In this document: positions 56,450 to 64,000 of the stretch, piece after piece
How the letters are laid out: the number at the start of each line of letters is the position of its first letter
How positions within the stretch are numbered: the stretch's first letter is position 1
Assembly (NCBI GenBank): GCA_015698045.1
Contig: BLAL01000040.1
Span: 1,838,501-1,902,500 of the forward strand
DNA length: 64,000 bases
Origin: Rhizophagus clarus
Taxonomy: Eukaryota > Glomeromycota > Glomeromycetes > Glomerales > Glomeraceae
Direction: 5' to 3'
The notes under the pieces: model-generated
The model's input: the letters and a program-made list of their open reading frames with translations, nothing else
Told to the model about the DNA's origin: nothing
The model's database searches: none
Program-made: the position numbers and the translations under genes

Positions 56450-57486
56450 TCACAATATTAATTCGGATAAACAATCTATCATAATACCTTTTTTTGCACA
56501 CTTTATTTTTATCTCCCTTTCTTGTTTGTTTTCTTTTTCGTTATTTTCTTCTCTTTGGTCTTCTTCTCTTTCGTTTCCTTCTCTTTGATCGTCTTCTCTT
56601 TGGTCGTCTTCTCTTTGGTTTTCTTCTTTTTCGTTTTCTTTTTGATTTCTTTCTCTTTCGTTTTCTTCTCTTTCGTCCTCTTCTCTTTCATTCTCTTCTC
56701 CTTTGTCCTCTTCTTTTTCATTCTCTTCTCCTTCGTCCTCTTCTCTTTCATTCTCTTCTCTTTCGTCCTCTTCTTTTTCATTCTCTTCTCTTTCGTTCTC
56801 TTCTCTTTCGCTCTCTTTTCTTTCGTTCTCTTCTCTTTCGTTCTCTTCTCTTTCGTTCTCTTCTCTTTCGCTCTCTTTTCTTTCGTTCTCTTCTCTTTCG
56901 TTCTCTTCTCTTTCGTTCTCTTCTCTTTCGCTCTCTTTTCTTTCGTTCTCTTCTCTTTTGTTCTTTTCTCTTTCGTTCTCTTTTCTCTTGTCTTTTTCTC
57001 TTTCATTCCCTTTTCTTTCTCTCTCTTCATTTTCTTTGTCATCCCTCTTTCTTGATTCAATTTCTTTTCTCTCCTTCTTTTCCTTTTTTCTTGCCTCTTT
57101 TTCTCTTTCTCCCTTCTCTTCCCTTTCTTTTCTTTTCCTTTCTTTTTCTTCATTTTTTTCTCTTACTTTTCTTTCTTTCTCTTTATTTTCTTCCTCTCTT
57201 CTTTTAATTTCCTCTCTTTCTCTTCTTTCCTTATCCGCTCTTTCTTTTTCTCTCTTTTCATCAGCTAAATTAATCAAATTTTAATCTTTGATAAAAATAA
57301 AAATAAATACATAGAAATAAATTAAACATGAAATTCACCTTCTTTGCATTTAGGGCATTTTTCGTTATTCAAATGCGCCCAACGATGTTCCTTACAAGAT
57401 GTTTGATGTTTAGGACATACACCAGTTCTATATGATTTTTTACATAATGGACAGTGATGTTTTGTTTTTGCATTAGTAGGAGGCAT
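56450..57486 (-). CDS. Zinc-finger-like protein with a long ER/K single-helix repeat
   Basis: Exon 1 (57486-57339) and exon 2 (57264-56450) give 320 residues. The N-terminal 49 residues hold six Cys (12, 15, 24, 31, 44, 47) and several His in C-x2-C and C-P-x-C arrangements, so a zinc-binding module is likely: H-H-C-P-L-C, V-C-P-K-H, then K-C-P-K-C. After the splice the protein is almost only Glu, Arg, Lys and Asn: first irregular E-R/E-K text (about 50-150), then E-R-E-E-N pentads with E-R-K-E-S every fourth pentad, then E/D/N variants. Such patterning forms a stable single alpha helix that acts as a rigid spacer. The C-terminus is I-K-I-K-C-A-K-K-G-I-M-I-D-C-L-S. The coding strand is almost pure purine for 700 bases. 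Overlapping ORFs in other frames are shadows. The function is unknown. Confidence 0.75.
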
Positions 57487-58337
57487 TTTCAAATTAGATA
57501 AAAGGATAGTAATTTTTTTTAGGAAAAGAAAAAGGCAATAAATAAGAACGAACCTTTTTAATATCGAATAATTCAGAACATTTGTCGGAATCTCAAAACC
57601 GATTTAACATAGAATGAGTTCATCTAAAAGGAATTTTTCGAAAGAAAGTAAGATTATGCGTTACGAAAAATAAATTCATTGTTTTTTCATGATTTACGTG
57701 ATTTACATGTTAAATTTCTAGATTTAACATATTTTTACATATTTTAGCATATTTTTTTTAATTTTTTTCTCAATTAAAATTAACAAAATTAGGATTTCAA
57801 TAAGTTAACTTTAGAATAAAGATTCCGATTATCAATCAGTTAATTGAATCAATAACGGGAAAAATGGCTGAAATTTTAAATATTCTTTAATAAAATGAAA
57901 TATTCCATATCTTTTATCGAATGATGCAAAATCATTTGATGTTCAAGAATTTCAAAATATAAAGGAATTAAGCTTAAAATGTTGAATACTGTAGTAAACT
58001 GTACTGTACTGCATATGTTCGTATGCACTATTCTCGAAAACAAACAGGATAATTATGCAACATGTGATATTTTACTTATTTGCAAGGAGGCTTTCATATT
58101 TATATAACTAATTTTGTTTTATTATACGCATATATATATTATTGGAAAAAAAAATTCTTTTATGTTGACTATATTTTTAGACTGACCGAAAGAGTTAAAC
58201 AATTACTCAGCTAAATATACTAAAAGGGAATTAAGTTTACGTAGAGCTTGATTTCGCAACAAAGAAAAAAATACATATATATACGAGTATATTTTTTTGC
58301 TCTTTAATTACCGGTACTGTACATTTCTTGATCATTC

Positions 58338-58340
<3 letters not shown>
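57487..58340. other. Divergent intergenic region
   Basis: The upstream region shared by the minus-strand zinc-finger-like gene and the plus-strand APH-like gene. No gene was seen. Short TATATA tracts occur near 58130 and 58275. Confidence 0.4.

Positions 58341-58374
<34 letters not shown>
58341..58374 (+). repeat. 34-base poly(A) ending in the start codon
   Basis: An uninterrupted run of A from 58341 runs directly into the ATG at 58374, which uses the last A of the run. In the mRNA it would be an A-only leader segment next to the start codon. Confidence 0.95.
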
Positions 58375-58376
<2 letters not shown>

Positions 58377-59477
58377 TCAAAACAAGAAGAAATTGATGAT
58401 GATGATTTCTCAGATTCTTCGGAATTCTCAGTGGAATTAGAATATGACTTGGAAGGTTTAAAAAAATCCGCTTCAAACGTATTTGGTAAAACTTGTATTT
58501 CCGTAAAAAAACTTGGAGAAGGAGGATTTCATAAAGTTTTTACATTAAAAATGGAAGATAATAAAGAATATATTGGAAGAATAGCATTTCCAGATTATCC
58601 ATATTGGAAAACGGAAAGTGAAGTTGCAGTTATGAAATATGTTAAAGAAAAAACTTCAATTAGAGTACCAGAAGTTTATCATTATGAAAGTAATAAAGAA
58701 AATCTTGTCGGACAAGAATATATTATAATGGAAAAATTACCTGGTATATCATTATCTGATGTATGGGATGATTATGATTTAAATGAAAAGAAGAAAATCC
58801 TTTTACAAGTAATTGATATACAATGTACACTTAAAAATCAAAGATTTTCAAAAATTGGAGGAATTTTTTATGATAATAATATTAAAGATTTTATAATAGG
58901 TCAAGTTACTGAAGAAACTTTTTTTAGTGAAAAAAGATCCGAATTAAAAAATATTAAACGTGGACCTTTTGATAATACTTTTGATTATATTATTGCAGCT
59001 ATTGAAAAAGAAATTACTTATAATAGAAAATTTTTTAATGATGAAAAATGGATACCAGTTTATGAAGAATTATTATCTTTAGTACCAAAATATTTTAATA
59101 GGAATAATAAGGATGATATTTTCGTATTAACTCATGGTGATTTTCATTTTACAAATATTTTGGTTGATGGTACTAATATTACTGGTATAATTGATTGGGA
59201 ATGTTCGGGTTCTTATCCATTAGAATGTTTTTGTACTTATCCCGTTTGGATAACAGAAAATCCTTTTGAAGATTTAGATAAAAAAAAATCTGAAGAATAT
59301 CGTTTACTTCAAGATTTCTGGAGAAGTGAAATGAAAATTCGTGATCCTGAATTTATTAAAATCATGTTTAATATAGACGATTTTAAAAGTGTGATTTATC
59401 ATTCTGCTTTTACTATTTATGCTGAAACGGGTAGAATTTTAGATTCACTTGAAAATTTACGTAAAATTCAATCTTAA
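58374..59477 (+). CDS. Aminoglycoside-phosphotransferase-fold (APH/choline-kinase-like) protein
   Basis: A single-exon gene of 367 residues with a normal family length. After an acidic N-terminus, L-G-E-G-G-F-H-K-V-F at 47-56 is a Gly-rich nucleotide loop, and Y-I-I-M-E-K-L-P-G at 116-124 is the hinge. H-G-D-F-H-F-T-N at 254-261 is the Brenner catalytic loop with Asp256 and Asn261. G-I-I-D-W-E at 271-276 supplies the metal-binding Asp274. All key residues are present, so phosphotransfer to a small molecule is likely, with ATP as donor. Fungal members are large families of mostly unknown substrate; drug resistance should not be assumed from the family name. The start is fixed by the ATG after the poly(A) run; no in-frame Met lies upstream. 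Confidence 0.88.
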
Positions 59478-59509
59478 AAATTCTAGAACACTACTCTAAA
59501 AATGGATAT

Positions 59510-59637
59510 TACCGTATTTTATCGAAATTAAGCACCCTCGAAAATAAGCACCCTTCCAAACTTTTCAAGCACCACTCCGAATTTCTTGCTCAAAATCCTT
59601 GCAAAAAGGGGGTGCTTAATTTCGATAGAATACGGTA
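59510..59637. mobile_element. 128 bp MITE with 28 bp TIRs and TA flanks
   Basis: TACCGTATTTTATCGAAATT and a following AAGCACCC at the left have a one-mismatch inverse at the right end (GGGTGCTTAATTTCGATAGA then ATACGGTA). The ends begin and finish with TA, as for Tc1/mariner-type insertions. The middle adds an AATAAGCACC subrepeat. The element lies only about 30 bases after the APH stop codon, so it probably sits in the 3' untranslated region of that gene. Confidence 0.85.
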
Positions 59638-62190
59638 TTTATTTCGATTATTTTTTATATTAAAAAGTATATTTAGAAGGAATCTTATTTTTGACTTGAA
59701 ATAAAACAATGATAATTATTAAAGGTATATATTTATTTATATTTACTTATATTAAGCAAAAATAATTTTTGATTTAATATAATTACTTTGCAAAGTGTAA
59801 AGTAAAACAAATATTTTTTATAAATCAATATATTATAGTTTATAGATATATACTATCATTTTATTAAATATACTATACATGTAAAATTTTTTTTAAATAA
59901 AACAGACATTTTACTTTTCTTGCTATGTATTGGCATTTTGAACTTTGCCAAGAAAATCATGATTGATGGTACATATTGAATCAGCACTGGCTTTACTTAA
60001 TATCTATCACATACTTTATATTAAAGTCTGATGCAGTAAATCAAACAACTTCCCATATGTAATATCATGCTTTTAATACAAAAATTATTAAGCAACAAAT
60101 TTTTCAAATATTTGACAGACTGGAATATTATAAAATTAAAATATAATAGTAAAGGTGAAATGAAATGGATTATTAATATATTATTTATTTTTATCAAAAA
60201 TTATAAGAACATACTTATTTATTCTTCAGTACTATAGGTTCAAAATTAATTTTATCACATAAAAGTTCTCTTGTGAAACTTGTGGGTATGATATAGATAG
60301 GCAAAAATATAGTTGGGATAGATTAGAATGTAAGAAACTTATAGATAGCAATATTAGCATAGAAATAAAGAGCAAAGAAATAACTTGATACTAGAATTTG
60401 CATTAAATAGCCTAGAATCTATGTACTTTCTTTCTCTTTGATAGCATTATACATTTTATTTACTTTAATACTTTTTAATTTTAAAATTATAATAAAATTT
60501 ATATGATATCAGAAAAAATATCTTACTACTAATAATGCAAAATAACAAAATTTAAATTATTATAAGTTGAATCAAAATGTTTCAATATTTGATTTTTTTT
60601 AATGATTAAAATAAATATTGATCTTAATATAAATCTCATATTTTGAACTTATAAAATATGTAAATTTAATAAAAACTTATTCAGATTTAAATACACTTAT
60701 ATAGTTTGATATTTAAAATCATACATAAATCACATTTTTTATTTTATTTTATCTTTACTTCTTCCTTTCAAAACCAATACTTTTATAGCTAAAATAAGAT
60801 GAAATCACTGATCAAAATTGATACTATCAGGTACATATTAGATACCTATATATCGGTGACTAATCAAAAACATATTAGGCATTTATACATATAGGGTATA
60901 TTTTAAATATCTAATATGTTACATTTCAAAATATGCTTAAAAATTATAAATTGCCTAGACCCCCAATTCATTAATATATTGGCTAATATATATCAAGTAC
61001 CTAATATATATATAATTTTTAAATTTATATATGAAATCAAAATGAAAATAACAAAGTCAAAATGGTCAAAAAATATGATCAAAATACAAATTAATAGTTA
61101 AAATGATTTACAAAGTTAAAGTATTTGTAAATTTAAAAGGATTATTGATCATAAATAAATAATAATATCTTTATTTAATTATCATTTTATTAATTAAAAT
61201 AAAAAAAAAAAATTGAAGATTATTATTAAAAAAATTTTATTAGAGTCCTAAATAAAAAAAAGTATTAAATAAAGTTTAGTATATACCCCACCCTAATACA
61301 CTATTACAATAACAATAATTAAATATTAATTTAATAAGAATATTTAAATTAATTAAATTTATTACTTGATCATTTACTATTTGAAAAGATATCTTTTTGA
61401 TATAAAAAAAAGATTAGAATAATTTATTATTTAATTATAAAATTATTAAATATAAAAAAATGTACACTTGATACTTGTTCACTACTATTTATAAAAAATA
61501 ATATCCAGGCTGAATGACGTAAATATTAGTATCAATTACAATCCAAAAAAAGTGAATCTTCAACTGATATTTGATATAAATTGGGTCTAGTTACTTATAT
61601 ATATAAATAATACTGAAAATTAAAAATAAAACTGTTATTATGACATGTTTCTTAACCTTTTACGATTATGATGATTTTCTAAAAAATTTATAGATGTAAA
61701 ATTAAATGTAAACATTAATAATAAAAACTATTGTTATAATTATATGGCTTCTTCCAAAATCTTATTCTAAATCACCTATATATTTTTTTTTTTGATATAT
61801 GTTCTCAGCCTTCTACCAGATCTTTTAAGAGCACTATTACGATAAAGAATGAAATTCTAAATATTAAAAACAGTTAGAGTATCAATTAAATATATTTAAT
61901 TTATATAAAATTGTATTTATTTTTTTTATTTACATTATAATTTTTTACTAGATTTCTCTATTTTTGAAAGTATTATTGATCTATAAATCTTGTATAAAAG
62001 TATTAATTAATTCTAAATTCATATAAATGAATTGTTGAATTATTAAGATTCTTTTTAAAAAAACGTATAAAATAAAATATACATATCTTTAGACAATAAA
62101 CTCCCAAAATTCTTGTTTGCTTCTGCTATACTATTTATAATACTCAGTATTTTTTTGTTTTTACTCATCAATGAGCATATTCACTATGGG

Positions 62191-62223
<33 letters not shown>

Positions 62224-62945
62224 TATTGTAAGGAAATGATATGGTAAGAATGGCATTAATGATGTAAACAAGGCATTTTGAAATTTTGGATATTTTATTT
62301 AATAAAAATAATATTTGTTTAATTGAAAGGAAAGTTGCAAAATATCATTTTATATAAAAATTTAAAAAATACTTCTTTAATTTTTTATGTTAATTAAACA
62401 TAACTAAAATACTAATTAATTAAAGTTTCTTATCATTAAATTATTTAAAAGTTTCATGTATATATTTTAATATAGTTCATTATTTTTAAATTCAAAAAAA
62501 TCAAAGATCAAATTATTATTAATACATTAGGATCCCAAATAATATATAAATATATTAGATTTAAGTTTATTAAATAATTATATTAAAAAAACCCTATGTA
62601 AAACTTTTATTTGTTTATTTTAATATAAAATTTTTAGTTAGTTAGATATTTAAATATGTAAATAAACTTATTTTTATTTCAGCTCAATAATTATATTTGC
62701 ATAGTAGAACCCCTTATTCATATAACAAAGATTTTTATATATAATATATATAAAGAAAATTTTAATTTCATACATATATCAAAAAATTTTTTTACAAAAA
62801 ATTTTTTTAAACTGTTACTTCTTTTCTATTATTTTACACATTTTAATTTTATAAATATAATATTATATTTAATATTTATAAAAAAAATCATGTTTTTATA
62901 ATAATATATATTCTTATATTCTTATTTTTTATTTACTAATTTTAC
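59638..62945. other. AT-rich region without recognised genes
   Basis: A 3.3 kb stretch with no protein-like frame. A (TA)n microsatellite lies near 62193-62222. Short repeats of TAATATGT/ACATATTA words occur at 60830-61010. Presumably old transposon sequence. Confidence 0.35.
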
Positions 62946-63640
62946 TCATATATAAAATAAATTTTAGACAAATAAATTATCTTTTTATGTTTAAAAAAGT
63001 TGTTCAGCAGTGTAAAAAGTATTCATATTTCAATTTTTATAAGTTTAAGTATAATATTTGTAAAAATAATTATATTTTTTAAACAGTACTAATTCCAAAA
63101 TTTTTTTTTTTTTTTAATTTTAGAATATAATAACATTATTTTGGTCAAATGGAATTATTTTTTTATGCTTAAAAAATTGTTTAGTTTAAATCTATCTGCA
63201 TATAAATTTTTATAATAATTGGATTAATATTTGTGAAGTATTGGCTATTTATGTATTATCAATTTTTTTATGAAAACTTATTTTGCAATTTTGGAGTGTA
63301 ATTTCATTATTTTGGTCAAATAAAATTGCCTTTTTCTGCTTAAGTAAAGTTGTTTAGCAGGATCAAATTTACTTACAGTAAATATTTTAAAATAATTGGA
63401 TTATGACTCATAGAATGTGACTAACTTTTGTATTTTCAATTATTTATCGTTTAAGTGATTTTAATTATAAAGTGTAATTTTTTTTATTTTAAATCAACTT
63501 ATTAACTTTAAGAAGTTATTCAGAAGGATTGGCAATAATTTATATTTTAATTTTTATAAATTTAAATATAATAATATTTATAGAAAATTGCATTTTTATA
63601 ACAATACTAATTTTTAAATTTAATAGTTAAAACTATTTTT
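62946..63640 (+). repeat. Four diverged tandem copies of a ~175 bp unit
   Basis: Copies start near 62968, 63143, 63323 and 63490. Each has a CAAAT(A/G)(A/G)A(A/T)TT block, then TTTTT(A/C)TG(C/T)TTAA, then AAGTTGTT(C/T)AGCAG, then a TTTTTATAA block and a GTATTNTCAATT-like end. The spacing of 166-180 bases and gradual divergence indicate an old satellite-like array. It is non-coding. Confidence 0.5.
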
Positions 63641-64000
63641 AAAATAGTAATAGTATATTAATATCATATTAATATTAATTAAAATTAAAAATTCTGAAGT
63701 TTTGATTACTGGTATATCATTTTATCATTAATTTTATTAATATTTAGTGAATCAATTTTCACAATTTTTTTTCATAATGATATAAAAAATTGATTTACTA
63801 TTATTATATATATTTATTATAATTAAATTATAGTAAATTTTAAAATTTTTATCTAATTTATATATATATTGTTTGGAATTCTAGTACATTTCTTTAAAAA
63901 ATTGGTAAAAATTTTAATATTACATAATTTAATTATTTTAAATATAGATATAATTTTTAAAATAAAAAAAAATTAATTTATTATTATTAATTAATAATTA
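63641..64000. other. AT-rich window end
   Basis: Nothing recognisable was seen. Confidence 0.3.

Noticed and set aside
56494-57284. Large ORFs on the strand opposite and in other frames of the ER/K gene
   Set aside because: The 15 bp repeat keeps all frames open. Only the minus-strand frame that splices to the Cys-rich exon makes a coherent protein.

Overview
The window looks like nuclear DNA of an arbuscular mycorrhizal fungus close to Rhizophagus (Glomeromycotina). The base composition is very AT-rich, genes carry short AT-rich GT-AG introns, the gaps are full of A/T homopolymers, a degenerate TTAGGG array is present, and pogo and Crypton-type transposon relics of the sort common in that lineage are abundant. 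No rRNA, tRNA or CRISPR array was found. The organism assignment is inference; no database was consulted.

Region 1 (1-20.1 kb) is gene-bearing. In order it holds: a two-exon disordered protein with a PPPPY motif and an Asn/Tyr/Ser tail (+); an 87-residue protein made of three copies of one motif (-); a decayed kinase-like fragment; two hairpin-type MITEs; a five-exon FMP52/HTATIP2-like NAD(P)-binding protein (-); a two-exon unknown protein (-); a PARP-fold ADP-ribosyltransferase-like gene that may carry a frameshift (-); then, all on the + strand and head to tail, an alpha/beta hydrolase whose nucleophile Ser is Ala, a SAM methyltransferase and a cytochrome P450. These last three could form a small metabolic cluster.

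Region 2 (20.1-42.7 kb) is a transposon graveyard. It contains a 4.3 kb inverted-repeat structure with ~1.4 kb arms and a tyrosine-recombinase relic, a 2.3 kb pogo-like element, several MITEs, a ~140 bp interstitial telomere-like array, a Crypton-type tyrosine recombinase relic, a 2.3 kb TIR element filled with a ~433 bp pyrimidine-rich tandem repeat, a LINE-type insertion with only ORF1, a poly(A) end and a 17 bp target duplication, and a 0.7 kb long-TIR element.

Region 3 (42.7-59.6 kb) is gene-bearing again. It has a SAM-domain plus kinase-like gene with one splice site missing (-), a flotillin (-), a guanylate-binding-protein-like GTPase (+), decayed coding fragments, a 25-codon ORF ending in a CaaX box (-), a zinc-finger-like protein with an ER/K helix built from 60 bp repeats (-), and a single-exon aminoglycoside-phosphotransferase-fold protein (+) followed by a 128 bp MITE. 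Region 4 (59.6-64 kb) is AT-rich with no gene seen, only a diverged ~175 bp tandem repeat.

The flotillin, GTPase, oxidoreductase, hydrolase, methyltransferase, P450 and APH-like genes look intact. Exon junctions were worked out by hand from splice signals and reading phase. Functions rest on motifs, not on alignments.
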